Positions 48,327 through 57,647 of a stretch of DNA of 64,000 nucleotides are shown piece after piece. Position 1 is the first letter of the stretch, and each line of letters starts with the position of its first letter. The position numbers were made by a program, and so were the translations under genes. The notes under the pieces were generated by a model that saw only the letters and a list, made by a program, of their open reading frames with translations, did no database searches and was not told where the DNA came from. The DNA comes from Mycobacterium sp. ACS1612 (GTDB lineage: Bacteria > Actinomycetota > Actinomycetes > Mycobacteriales > Mycobacteriaceae), in assembly GCF_001667505.1 (NCBI RefSeq), contig NZ_LZHZ01000065.1:121295-185294 (forward strand), in the 5' to 3' direction.

Positions 48327-50002
48327 TTCACCAGATCCTCGTAGCGGAATTCGGTCTCGATCGGTTGGCCGGCCTCTTCGCGGCGGCGCAACTCGACGCG
48401 GCGGATCTTGCCGGAGATCGTCTTGGGCAGTTCGTGAAACTCGACGCGACGTACCTTCAGGTACGGCGCCAAATGGTCGCGCGCGTATTCCATGATCTGG
48501 CGGGCGGTCTCGGCGTTCGGTGCCCAGCCTTCGGCCAGCGAAACGTACGCCTTGGGCACGCACAGCCTGGTCTCGTCGGGCTGGGGCACCACCGCCGCCT
48601 CCACCACGGCGGGATGCTCGATCAACACGCTCTCCAGTTCGAACGGCGACACTTTGTAGTCCGACGACTTGAACACGTCGTCGGTGCGGCCGATGTAGGT
48701 GATGTAGCCGTCTTCATCGCGCGCAGCCACGTCTCCCGTGTGGTAGTAGCCGCCCGCCATCACCGCCGCATTGCGCTTCTCGTCGCCGAGGTAACCCGTC
48801 ATCAGGCTGACCGGATTGCGTTGCAGGTCAAGGCAGATCTCCCCTTCGTCGGCCAACTCGCCGGTGACCGGGTCGATCAGCACCACCGGTACGCCAGGCA
48901 TCGGCCGCCCCATCGAACCCGGCTTCACCGGCTGACCCGGCGTGTTGCCGACCTGCAGCGTGGTCTCGGTCTGACCGAACCCGTCGCGGATGGTCAGCCC
49001 CCACGCCCGCTCGACCTGCGCGATGACGTCTGGGTTGAGCGGCTCACCCGCACCGAGGATTTCGCGCAGGCCCGCCGGCTTCGCGCCGAGGTCGGTTTGA
49101 ATCAGCATGCGCCACACCGTTGGCGGCGCACAGAACGTGTTGACCTCCGCCCGCCGCAGCTGATCGAGCAGCGCGGCGGCGTCGAACCGGCTGTAGTTGT
49201 AGACGAAGATGGTCGCCTCGGCGATCCACGGCGCGAAGAAGCAACTCCATGCGTGTTTGGCCCAGCCCGGTGAGCTGATCGCCAGATGCACATCGCCGGG
49301 CCGCACCCCGATCCACGCCATCGTCGACAGATGCCCCACCGGATAGCTGATTTGCGAATGCTCCACCAGCTTCGGCTTGCTCGTCGTCCCGGAGGTGAAG
49401 TAGATCAGCATCGAGTCGTCGACATTCGTGGTCGCACGGAACGGTCCCGCCGATTCGACGTCGTAGGCGTCGGCGTAGTGATGCCAGCCCTCGACGGGCG
49501 CCCCGACGGCGATCCGCGTGTAGTCGCCCTCGACGTCGTCGAACTTGGCGGCGTCGGCCACATTGGCGATGACGAACCGGGCGCCGCCGCGGGTGATCCG
49601 GTCGGCCAGGTCCGCCGGTCCCAACGCCCCGGTGGTCGGCATGATCACTGCGCCCAGCTTGGCGACGGCCAGCATCGCCTCCCACAACTCGACCTGGTTG
49701 CCCAGCATCAGGATCACCCGGTCGCCCTTGCCGACGCCCAACCCGGCCAGCCACGTCGCGACGCGGTCCGAGCGGTCGGCCATCTGGGCGAACGTGACCT
49801 TCTGCTCGTCGCCGCCCTCCTCGACGATCCACAGCGCGGTGCGGTCGTTTGCGCGGGCGATCACGTCGAACCAGTCGGTCGCCCAGTTGAAGGTGCCGCT
49901 GAGCGCGGGCCATGCGAACGCCTCGACGGCCTTGTCATAGTCGCCGATTAGGTCAACTAGCTGATCGCGCGCGGTGCGATACAGGTCGGTGTTGGTCGTC
50001 AT
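48323..50002 (-). CDS. Acyl-CoA synthetase (acetyl/medium-chain type)
   Basis: 559 residues. The P-loop is IYFTSGTTSKPKLVEHS, and later DGFGQTETTLQVGN, YHTGDVAARDEDGYITYIGRTDDVFKSSDYKVSPFELE and the lysine region KTISGKIRRVELRR. The longer N-terminus (WATDWFDVIARANDRTALW) places it nearer acetyl-CoA and medium-chain synthetases than FadD. It is coupled by 4 bp to the ligase at 46713 and diverges from the LuxR-type regulator, with 50 bp between start codons. Confidence 0.9.
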   Translation of the reverse strand: MTTNTDLYRTARDQLVDLIGDYDKAVEAFAWPALSGTFNWATDWFDVIARANDRTALWIVEEGGDEQKVTFAQMADRSDRVATWLAGLGVGKGDRVILMLGNQVELWEAMLAVAKLGAVIMPTTGALGPADLADRITRGGARFVIANVADAAKFDDVEGDYTRIAVGAPVEGWHHYADAYDVESAGPFRATTNVDDSMLIYFTSGTTSKPKLVEHSQISYPVGHLSTMAWIGVRPGDVHLAISSPGWAKHAWSCFFAPWIAEATIFVYNYSRFDAAALLDQLRRAEVNTFCAPPTVWRMLIQTDLGAKPAGLREILGAGEPLNPDVIAQVERAWGLTIRDGFGQTETTLQVGNTPGQPVKPGSMGRPMPGVPVVLIDPVTGELADEGEICLDLQRNPVSLMTGYLGDEKRNAAVMAGGYYHTGDVAARDEDGYITYIGRTDDVFKSSDYKVSPFELESVLIEHPAVVEAAVVPQPDETRLCVPKAYVSLAEGWAPNAETARQIMEYARDHLAPYLKVRRVEFHELPKTISGKIRRVELRRREEAGQPIETEFRYEDLVK

Positions 50003-50052
50003 GGCGGATAGGATCTACGTCACAGTTGGCCCCACGCTACCCCCGAAAGAGG

Positions 50053-50895
50053 GTGTTCCGATTGCGAACCGGCGCTTCGCTACTCCGCCCGCGTGACGCG
50101 GACGCGTTGCGGGCAGAGTTGAGGCGGGTCGCCGACGAGTCGGGCATGCCGCTGCTGTTCGGCGGTGAAGTACACGACGACACCCTGCTGCTGACCGAGT
50201 TCTTCGGCGCCCGCACCGCGGGCATGCGCGGGCTCGCGGTGCTGCCCAGCGCGGGCCTCGGCGGGGCCACCCTGGTGTCGCGCCGGCCGATGTCGGTGGC
50301 CGACTACCGCAGCGCCTCTTCGATCACCCACCACTACGACGGACCGGTGCTGCAGGAGGGCATCAGGTCCATCGTCGCGGTCCCGGTCGTGGTGGACGGC
50401 CGGTCGCGGGCGGTGCTGTACGGCGCCTACCGGGCGGCGGCGCCGATCGGCGACCGCACCGCGGATCTGATGATCGCGTCGGCAAGGCGGCTCAGCCGCG
50501 AGCTGAGCATCCGCGACGAAGTCGACCGGCGACTGCGGATGCGCGACGCGCATCAGGTGGGCGGCGCGGCCAGCGAGGAGGTCCGCGAGGTGCACGCCCA
50601 GCTGCGCAAGCTGGCCGCGGACCCGTCGTCGCCGCCCGCGCTGCAGGCCCAACTGCGGCTGCTGGCCGACCGGCTGGCCAGGGGCAGATCGGCACCGGCC
50701 GCTGTGCTGTCGGCACGCGAACTCGACGTGCTCGCGCAGGTGGCCCTGGGCTGCACCAACGCCGAAGCAGCTCAACGGCTTTCGCTCAAACCCGAGACGG
50801 TGAAGAGTTACCTGCGCAGCGCCACAGCCAAGCTCGCCGCGCACACCCGGCACGAGGCGGTGGCGAAGGCCCGCCGCGCGCGGCTGCTGCCGTGA
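50053..50895 (+). CDS. LuxR-type HTH regulator with GAF-like sensor region
   Basis: 280 residues from GTG at 50053; a TTG at 50062 with a better-spaced AGAGGG is the alternative. Residues ~15-150 look like a GAF sensor fold (GMRGLAVLPSAGLGGATLVSRRP, IRSIVAVPVVVDGRSRAVLYGAYR), followed by a helical linker and a C-terminal LuxR HTH (LSARELDVLAQVALGCTNAEAAQRL, KPETVKSYLRSATAKL). It has no phospho-acceptor domain. It diverges from two acyl-CoA ligases and precedes an epoxide hydrolase by 12 bp, and probably controls this group. Confidence 0.85.
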   Translation: MFRLRTGASLLRPRDADALRAELRRVADESGMPLLFGGEVHDDTLLLTEFFGARTAGMRGLAVLPSAGLGGATLVSRRPMSVADYRSASSITHHYDGPVLQEGIRSIVAVPVVVDGRSRAVLYGAYRAAAPIGDRTADLMIASARRLSRELSIRDEVDRRLRMRDAHQVGGAASEEVREVHAQLRKLAADPSSPPALQAQLRLLADRLARGRSAPAAVLSARELDVLAQVALGCTNAEAAQRLSLKPETVKSYLRSATAKLAAHTRHEAVAKARRARLLP

Positions 50896-50907
50896 CATGA
50901 TCGGTAA

Positions 50908-52017
50908 GTGGCCCGGATCAATCCCTTTCGTATTTCCGTCCCCGACGCCGACCTTGCCGATCTGAAGGACAGGCTGGCCCGCACGCGATGGCCGGAGGCC
51001 GAGTGTGTCGACGACTGGACTCAGGGCATCCCGCTGAGCTACACCCGTGAGCTGGCCGACTACTGGGCAAACGAATACGACTGGCGCGCACGCGAAACCG
51101 CACTGAACCGGTTCGACCAGTTCACCACCGAAATCGACGGTCTCGACATTCATTTCATCCACCAGCGCTCACCGCAGGCGGACGCGTTTCCGCTGCTGAT
51201 CACCCACGGCTGGCCCGGTTCGGTCGTCGAATTCCACAAGGTCATCGAACCGCTCACAGCGGCGGGTTTCGACGTGGTGTGCCCGTCGCTGCCCGGCTAC
51301 GGGTTCTCCGGAAAACCGACCGCCGCCGGATGGGGCGTCGAGAAGATCGCGGAGGCCTGGGAGACGTTGATGGGCCGCCTCGGCTACGACAGATACGGTG
51401 CTCAGGGCGGCGACTGGGGCGCTGCGGTGACGACGCAGATCGGCCGCAACGGCGGACGCTGCGCGGGCATTCATCTGAACATGCCGCTGGCCCGGCCCAG
51501 CGGCGAATTGTCGGACCCGACCGACGACGAGAAGCGGGCGCTGGAGCGGGTGGCCTATTACCAGAGGTGGGACAACGGCTACGCGAAACAGCAGTCGACC
51601 CGGCCGCAGACCCTCGGCTACGGCCTGACGGACTCCCCCGTCGGTCAGCTGGCGTGGATCGTCGAGAAGTTCTGGTCCTGGACCGACGCCGACGGGCATC
51701 CCGAGAACGTGCTGACGCGCGACGAGTTGCTCGACAACGTGATGCTGTACTGGCTGACCGCGTCGGCGGCGTCGTCGGCCCGGCTGTATTGGGAGAGCTT
51801 CCGGGTCTTCGAGAAGGCCAAACGCACACGTGTCGAACTTCCCACCGGCGTCGCCTCGTTCCCGAAGGAGATTCTTCGGGCACCGCGCAGTTGGTGTGAA
51901 ACCGAGTACAACATCACCCACTGGACCGACATGCCGCGCGGTGGGCATTTCGCGGCGTTCGAGCAGCCTGAGCTATTCGTAGACGACGTCTCGGCGTTCT
52001 TCAGTACCGTGCGCTAG
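50908..52017 (+). CDS. Epoxide hydrolase (EPHX1-like, alpha/beta fold)
   Basis: 369 residues. The N-terminal ~100 residues match the EHN domain found before the core in microsomal-type epoxide hydrolases (NPFRISVPDADLADLKDRLARTRWPE). The oxyanion motif is HGWPGS (100-105), the nucleophile is Asp169 in AQGGDWGA, and the His is H347 in RGGHFAAFEQPE. It opens an epoxide to a diol by an ester intermediate. It begins 12 bp after the LuxR-type gene and ends where the FAD oxidoreductase starts, so the three form one operon. Confidence 0.92.
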   Translation: MARINPFRISVPDADLADLKDRLARTRWPEAECVDDWTQGIPLSYTRELADYWANEYDWRARETALNRFDQFTTEIDGLDIHFIHQRSPQADAFPLLITHGWPGSVVEFHKVIEPLTAAGFDVVCPSLPGYGFSGKPTAAGWGVEKIAEAWETLMGRLGYDRYGAQGGDWGAAVTTQIGRNGGRCAGIHLNMPLARPSGELSDPTDDEKRALERVAYYQRWDNGYAKQQSTRPQTLGYGLTDSPVGQLAWIVEKFWSWTDADGHPENVLTRDELLDNVMLYWLTASAASSARLYWESFRVFEKAKRTRVELPTGVASFPKEILRAPRSWCETEYNITHWTDMPRGGHFAAFEQPELFVDDVSAFFSTVR

Positions 52018-53391
52018 ATGGGGCGGACGATCGAGGCCGATTACCTGGTGGTCGGTGCGGGCGCGATGGGGCTCGCGTTCACCGACACCCTGGTCGACGA
52101 ATCGGACGCGACGGTCGTGGTGGTGGACCGCAACGACCAACCGGGCGGGCACTGGACGACCGCCTATCCGTTCGTGCGGTTGCATCAGCCGTCGGCCTAT
52201 TACGGAGTGAACTCGCGCAAGCTCGGCAGCGACACCATCGATCAGGAGGGGTTCAACGCGGGCTATTACGAGTTGGCCAGCGGTGCCGAGGTGTGCGCGT
52301 ACTTCGACGCCGTGATGCGCCAGCATCTGCTGCCGACCGGCCGGGTGACGTACCTGCCGATGAGCGAGTATCTCGGCGACGGCCGGATCCGTACGCTCGG
52401 CGGTGAGGACATCGAGGTGGTCGCACGTCGCGTCGTCACCAGCCATGTGGAGATCGTGGTGCCGTCGATGCGGGCGCCGTTCTACGCGGTCGACGGCGTC
52501 GACTGTGTGCCGCCCAACGCGCTGCCACGGATCCGGGACGCCCGCGAGCGCTACGTGATCGTCGGTGCGGGCAAGACCGCGATGGACGCGTGCCTGTGGT
52601 TGCTCAAGCACGGCGTCGCGGCGGAGCGGTTGACCTGGATCAAGCCGCGCGACTCGTGGATCCTGGATCGCGCTGCGGTGCAACCCGGTTCGCAGTTCGC
52701 CAAGCGGGTGCTGCGTGACTTCTCCAACCAGTTGGCCGCCGTGCACGAGGCCGAGTCGCTTACCGATCTGTTCGACCGACTGGAGGCCAAGGGCTGCCTG
52801 ATGCGCATCGACACGTCGGTCGAGCCGACGATGTACCGGTGTGCGATCCTGTCGCAGACGGAACTCTCGGAGTTGAGGCGCATCGAGGGCGTCGTGCGGA
52901 TAGGACACGTCGAGGCGATCGAGCCCGGCCGCATCACACTCGAGGGCGGAACGGTGGACATCGACCAGTCCGCGCTGTACATCGATTGCAGCGCAGATGG
53001 TTTCGCGCAGCGCGAGCCGGTACCGGTGTTCGACGGCGACCATATTGCACTGCAGGCCGTGCGGACGTGCCAGCCGGCGTTCAGCGCCGCGGTGATCGGG
53101 CATGTCGAGGCGACGTATCCCGACGACGACACCCGCAACGCGTACTGCGGACCGGTGCCCTATCCGCGTGTTCCCACCGACTGGCTGCGAATGATGTTGG
53201 AATTCAACAAGAATCAGCTGCAGTGGTTCTCCGATCCGGTCATGATGGCGTGGGTCGACAAAGCGCGACTCAACGTGCTGCACCATGTGTCGGCGGGCGT
53301 CAGCGAACGGGCCCGCGAGAAGATCATCTCGGTGCTGACGTCGCAGTTGCCCGCGATCAACGACAAGCTGGAAACGCTGCTCACACCTTGA
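52018..53391 (+). CDS. FAD/NAD(P)-binding oxidoreductase
   Basis: 457 residues starting directly after the epoxide hydrolase stop. Two Rossmann motifs are visible: YLVVGAGAMGLAFTDTL near the N-terminus and VIVGAGKTAMDACLWLL near residue 180. The Baeyer-Villiger fingerprint is absent, and the segment GGHWTTAYPFVRLHQPSAYYGV resembles flavin monooxygenase-like proteins of mycobacteria. The reaction is unknown. Its last 11 bp overlap the convergent YhgE/Pip gene. Confidence 0.82.
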   Translation: MGRTIEADYLVVGAGAMGLAFTDTLVDESDATVVVVDRNDQPGGHWTTAYPFVRLHQPSAYYGVNSRKLGSDTIDQEGFNAGYYELASGAEVCAYFDAVMRQHLLPTGRVTYLPMSEYLGDGRIRTLGGEDIEVVARRVVTSHVEIVVPSMRAPFYAVDGVDCVPPNALPRIRDARERYVIVGAGKTAMDACLWLLKHGVAAERLTWIKPRDSWILDRAAVQPGSQFAKRVLRDFSNQLAAVHEAESLTDLFDRLEAKGCLMRIDTSVEPTMYRCAILSQTELSELRRIEGVVRIGHVEAIEPGRITLEGGTVDIDQSALYIDCSADGFAQREPVPVFDGDHIALQAVRTCQPAFSAAVIGHVEATYPDDDTRNAYCGPVPYPRVPTDWLRMMLEFNKNQLQWFSDPVMMAWVDKARLNVLHHVSAGVSERAREKIISVLTSQLPAINDKLETLLTP

Positions 53392-55150
53392 TCGCGGGTA
53401 GCAGTCGATCGAGATTCCACAGCCGGTTGCGTCGGGCGGACAGCGCAGAGACCGCCAGCGAAACAACCCATAGGCCGCACAACACGATGATCGCCTGCCA
53501 GAGTCTGTAGTCGATGCCGCCGAGTATGAGCTGCCGAAGTCCGTTGACACCGTAAGCCATCGGGTCGTAGGTGTGGATGATCTGAAATGGCCGCGTCGTG
53601 GTCTGCACCGGATACATACCGCCCGCGCTGACCAACTGCAGCATGAGCAACGCGATGATGAGCACGCGGCCCACCGAGGGGCCGACGAGCGCGTTGATCG
53701 CCTGGGTGAACGCGACGAACGAGCAGGAGATCAACACCATGAAGCCCAGCATCGCGGCCGGATGCGCAGCCTGCATGCCGAGCGCGAATCGCACCACGCA
53801 GTACAAGATGACGGCCTGGATCACCCCCAGCGCCACTGCGGGAAAGTAACTGGCCAATACCACCCGTAGGGCGAGCACTTCGGCGGCGATGGCCCGGTTC
53901 TGCAACGGCCGCAATACCATCCACAGCACCAGCGCGCCGAAGAACAAGGCCAGCGTGAGGAAAAACGGGGCCATCCCGGTGCCGAAGTTCGGTGCAGCGT
54001 TCTCGTGGGTGGTTTGCAGGTTCACCGGACCTCCGATGGTGTCGGCGATTGCGTTCTGCTGCTGCGTGGTCCAAGTGGGCACCTGCTTGGCGCCGTCGCC
54101 GAGTTTGGTCGCCAGCTCTGACGATCCCGAGCGCAGCTGTGCGGTACCGGTTTTCAGCTGTTGAGCACCGTCGTCGAGTTGGACGATGCCGCTGGCCAGT
54201 TGCGCACTACCCGACGCGAGCTGGCGAACCCCGCTGCGCAACTGCGTCAGCTTGTCGGTCAGCTGTTGTGCGGTGGGGCTGAACTCGTGTGCCCGGAGTT
54301 GGTCTTGGACTCCTCGTAAGGTGCCTGCGGCGTTGTTGGCCAACGGGTCTGGGCTTGTCGACAGTTGATCGATGACCGACGACAGTGTGGTGGCCGCGGC
54401 GTTCTGCGCGGCGGTCACGTCACCCAGCGCCGTGACGAGCGGATCGGTGGCCTGGATGATTCCGTTGGACAGTTGCCTGGCGCCGGAGGACACCTGCGCC
54501 GAACCGGATCGCGCGGTGTCAAGGCCTGCCGCGAGTCGGCCTGCGCCGTCGTCGACCTTCACCGCCCCGTCGGCGAGTTGTCGGGCACCGTCGGCGGCCT
54601 GCTTGATGCCGGCCCCCGACGAAACGATCGTCGCCAGCACCTGATTGACCGCTTGACCGGAAATCCGGGTCGACACCGCGTTGAGTACCTCCTGCATCGC
54701 GGTGGCGCCGATGCTGGACGAGATGTAATTGTTGGCGTCGTTGAACACCGCGATCAGGTTGGCCTGCCTAGGGTGGTCGGTGGTCGCGGAGGCGATGGCT
54801 TCGCTGAAGTCGGGCGGCAACTCGACCATGAAGTAGTACTCACCGTGAGCGACCCCGCTGCGTGCCTGCTCGTCGTTCACCACATGCCAGTCCAGGCCGC
54901 CGTCGGCGGTCAGGCTCTCGGTGATCTGCTCTCCGGCGTTGATGTGCTGGCCGGAGACCACCGCTCCGCGGTCCGAGTTCACCAGTGCCACCGGCATCTT
55001 GTTCACTTCACCGAACGGATTCCAGAACGCCCACAGATAGAGCGCCCCGTACACCAACGGCAACAGCATCAGCACGACGATCGCCACGCGGGTCAGCCGG
55101 CTGCGGCCGAAACGTTTGATCTCCGAACCGAATGCGAGTCCTGCCAACAT
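53381..55150 (-). CDS. YhgE/Pip-type membrane export protein
   Basis: 589 residues. One membrane helix at the N-terminus is followed by a ~330-residue extracytoplasmic domain that has degenerate repeats of the form Q.a.GA.QL..G (for example IKQAADGARQLADGAVKVDDGA and SGVRQLASGSAQLASGIVQL), the hallmark of YhgE/Pip proteins. About five membrane segments at the C-terminus form an ABC-2-type permease half. The N-terminal part reads LVYGALYLWAFWNPFGEVNKMPVALVNSDRGA, also typical. Such proteins export unknown cargo, sometimes linked to cell-envelope or type VII-like systems. It is followed 2 bp after by a degenerate ABC ATPase gene in the same operon. Confidence 0.85.
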   Translation of the reverse strand: MLAGLAFGSEIKRFGRSRLTRVAIVVLMLLPLVYGALYLWAFWNPFGEVNKMPVALVNSDRGAVVSGQHINAGEQITESLTADGGLDWHVVNDEQARSGVAHGEYYFMVELPPDFSEAIASATTDHPRQANLIAVFNDANNYISSSIGATAMQEVLNAVSTRISGQAVNQVLATIVSSGAGIKQAADGARQLADGAVKVDDGAGRLAAGLDTARSGSAQVSSGARQLSNGIIQATDPLVTALGDVTAAQNAAATTLSSVIDQLSTSPDPLANNAAGTLRGVQDQLRAHEFSPTAQQLTDKLTQLRSGVRQLASGSAQLASGIVQLDDGAQQLKTGTAQLRSGSSELATKLGDGAKQVPTWTTQQQNAIADTIGGPVNLQTTHENAAPNFGTGMAPFFLTLALFFGALVLWMVLRPLQNRAIAAEVLALRVVLASYFPAVALGVIQAVILYCVVRFALGMQAAHPAAMLGFMVLISCSFVAFTQAINALVGPSVGRVLIIALLMLQLVSAGGMYPVQTTTRPFQIIHTYDPMAYGVNGLRQLILGGIDYRLWQAIIVLCGLWVVSLAVSALSARRNRLWNLDRLLPAIKV

Positions 55151-55152
55151 CC

Positions 55153-55785
55153 TCAGCCACCTCCGGTCGGGTTGTGCAGCGGGTTGGTCACGCCGACGAC
55201 GACGGTGAAGCGTTCCGCGATCGCTTCGAGCCGTTCGACGGCGACCGCGCGGCGCGCGATGTCGCGTACCTGCTCGAGGTCGCCGACGAAAAGAATCGGC
55301 CGCCTCGACAGCAGCGCCAATGTGATTCGAAGCAGGAACAGTTCAAGGTCGGACAGCTCGACGATGTAGGTCTTGGGCGCAGGCGGGTCGATATCGCCGA
55401 ACACCAGATCCATTTCGTCCTGGCCGGCTTCGATGGGCACGCGTGAGTACCACGGCGCCAGCCACCGCCGCTGCTCGGCGAGCACGGTCTGCACGCTGAC
55501 CGACTCGTCCAGTTCATCGATGTCTTCGAACGCCGCGATCGCGCAGTGTCGGCGGATCGCACGCGGTTTCGTGTCGCCGAGCACGGTCAGCGTCCCGTGG
55601 CTGGGCTTGAACCGGCCCGCCAGCGTCAGCAGCAGCGTGGTCTGCTCGGGTCCGCCCGGCATCTGGATGGCGTGGAAGCCCGCTGTGAGCGACAGATCGA
55701 CGCCTGAGAACAGGGGTCCGTGCTCACCGTCGACCCCCAACCCGGTGGCGACGATCAGCGGCGGGTCGGGTTCGGGCTCGTCCAC
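55153..55785 (-). CDS. Degenerate ABC-type ATPase paired with YhgE/Pip
   Basis: 210 residues from GTG at 55785. The overall ABC fold is recognisable, but the Walker A position reads PGGPEQTT (43-50) without the invariant lysine, the signature region reads VELSDLELFLLRIT rather than LSGGQ, and Walker B is ILFVGDLEQV without the catalytic glutamate. ATP hydrolysis is therefore unlikely. It lies 2 bp before the YhgE/Pip gene, and may act as a regulatory or structural partner. Alternatively it is a pseudo-ATPase on the way to loss, though the frame is intact and clean. Confidence 0.78.
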   Translation of the reverse strand: MDEPEPDPPLIVATGLGVDGEHGPLFSGVDLSLTAGFHAIQMPGGPEQTTLLLTLAGRFKPSHGTLTVLGDTKPRAIRRHCAIAAFEDIDELDESVSVQTVLAEQRRWLAPWYSRVPIEAGQDEMDLVFGDIDPPAPKTYIVELSDLELFLLRITLALLSRRPILFVGDLEQVRDIARRAVAVERLEAIAERFTVVVGVTNPLHNPTGGG

Positions 55786-55823
55786 GTCGACATTGTCGCC
55801 GATGTCCGTCGCCGAGACGGCGA

Positions 55824-57647
55824 TCAGGCCAGCGATTCCACCCAGGCCCGGTGCAGCGCGGCATACCGGCCGTCGGTTCTGCCGATCAACTCGTCGGGCG
55901 CGCCGTCTTCGACGATGCGGCCGTGGTCGAGCACCAACACCCGGTCGGCCACCTGCACCGTAGACAGCCGGTGCGCGATGACGAGCGCGGTGCGGTCGGC
56001 CAGTACGGTCTCCAACGCCCGCTGCACCATCCGCTCGCTGGGGATGTCCAGCGACGACGTCGCCTCGTCCAGTATCAACACGGCCGGGTCCGCGAGGAAC
56101 GCCCGAGCGAAGGCCACCAACTGCCGCTGCCCCGCCGACAGCCTGCCGCCGCGCTTGGCGACGTCGGTGTCGTAGCCCTCGGGCAGCGCATCGATGAACC
56201 GGTCTGCGCCCACCGCCGCGGCGGCCGCCACCACTTCGGAGTCGGTCGCGTCGGGACGGCCGAACCGGATGTTATCGGCGACGGTGCCGTCGAACATGAA
56301 GTTCTCCTGCGTCACCATCACGACGTGGCGGCGCAACTCGCTCTGCGAAATGTTGCGCAGATCAATGCCATCCAACGTCACGATGCCCGAGGTCGGGTCG
56401 TAGAACCGCGCGATGAGCTTCGCGATCGTGGTCTTGCCCGCACCTGTGGTGCCGACCAGCGCGACCGTCTGCCCCGCCGGCACGGTGAAGTTCAGATCGG
56501 GGATCACCGGCCGGTCCGGCACGTAGGCGAAGTGCACGTCGCGGAAATCGACTTCGCCGCGCACCCGCCCGAGCGGGACCGGGTGTGCGGGCTCCTTGAT
56601 ACCCGGCCGCTCCGCCAGCACCCCTGCCAGCTTCTCCAGCGCCGACGACGCCGACTGGAAGGTGTTGAAGAACTGCGAGATCTCCTGCATCGGCTCGAAG
56701 AACATCCGCAGGTAGAGCAGGAACGCCGCCAGTGTGCCGATGGTCATCTGGCCGTGCAGTACGCGGTAGCCGCCATACAGCAGCACCACGCCGGTGGTCA
56801 GGTTGCCGACCAGTTTCACCCCCGGCATGAACACCGCCAGCAGCCGGAAGGTCCGCTCGTTGTCCGCCTTGTAACGGTCCGCGATGTCTTCGAAGATCTC
56901 CTGGTTGCGCGGCTCACGCCGGTAGGCCTGCACCGCCTTGATGCCGGTCATCGTCTCGACGAACTGCACGATCACCAACGCGGCGCTTTCGCGCACCCTG
57001 CGGTAGGTCTTGGCCGACTCGTTGCGGAACCACCAGACCAGCGCCACCAGGATCGGGAACGCGGCCAAACACATCAGGCCGAGCCGAACATCAAGTGTGA
57101 CAAGCAGAATCGCGGTGCCGATCAAAGTGAGCACAGCGGTGATCAGGCTGTCGAAGCCGGTCTCCAGCATGTCCTGAATGGCCTCGACGTCATTGGTGGA
57201 CCGGCTGACCACGCGACCGGAGGTGTACCGCTCGTGGAACGCGATGTCCAGCCGCTGGAAGTGCCGATACACCCGGCGCCGCAACTCGAGCAGCACCTTC
57301 TGCCCGATCCGGCCCGACCGCTGCAGGAAGAACATCCGACTGGTGGCCTGCACCGCGACGACCACGCACAGCACCGCGACGACGACCATCAGCGTGTGCG
57401 CCGAACCGCCGGACAAAATCGGCGGAATGCCGTGGTCGATGCCGCGCTGTACCAGGATCGGAACCGAAAGGCGCGCAGCGTTTTCCACCACCACGACGAG
57501 TGCAAGCAGCGCCACGGTCACCCGGTACGGGCGCAGCAGGGAACCGAGCAGCGCACGCGCCTCGCGGCGACGCGGCAGGCTTTCGTCGATGGGCAGGTCG
57601 TCGTCCTGCTCCTCGGTGAGCCGGCCCCGCCATTCGGTAGTCGTCAT
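55824..57647 (-). CDS. ABC exporter, catalytically complete half
   Basis: 607 residues: six membrane helices (~30-310) then an ATPase domain with Walker A VGTTGAGKTT, signature LSAGQRQLVAFARAF and Walker B VLILDEATSSLD with the catalytic Glu. Its start overlaps the partner gene by 4 bp. The partner (57644) has a degenerate second site, so the two probably form a heterodimeric type IV exporter, as known for TM287/288 and BmrCD. In size and order the pair resembles M. tuberculosis Rv1272c/Rv1273c; cargo unknown. Confidence 0.9.
   Translation of the reverse strand: MTTTEWRGRLTEEQDDDLPIDESLPRRREARALLGSLLRPYRVTVALLALVVVVENAARLSVPILVQRGIDHGIPPILSGGSAHTLMVVVAVLCVVVAVQATSRMFFLQRSGRIGQKVLLELRRRVYRHFQRLDIAFHERYTSGRVVSRSTNDVEAIQDMLETGFDSLITAVLTLIGTAILLVTLDVRLGLMCLAAFPILVALVWWFRNESAKTYRRVRESAALVIVQFVETMTGIKAVQAYRREPRNQEIFEDIADRYKADNERTFRLLAVFMPGVKLVGNLTTGVVLLYGGYRVLHGQMTIGTLAAFLLYLRMFFEPMQEISQFFNTFQSASSALEKLAGVLAERPGIKEPAHPVPLGRVRGEVDFRDVHFAYVPDRPVIPDLNFTVPAGQTVALVGTTGAGKTTIAKLIARFYDPTSGIVTLDGIDLRNISQSELRRHVVMVTQENFMFDGTVADNIRFGRPDATDSEVVAAAAAVGADRFIDALPEGYDTDVAKRGGRLSAGQRQLVAFARAFLADPAVLILDEATSSLDIPSERMVQRALETVLADRTALVIAHRLSTVQVADRVLVLDHGRIVEDGAPDELIGRTDGRYAALHRAWVESLA

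Noticed and set aside
55153..55785. The degenerate ABC protein as a frameshifted pseudogene
   Set aside because: The frame is intact, fits between its neighbours and shows normal codon composition; the motif changes are substitutions, not breaks.
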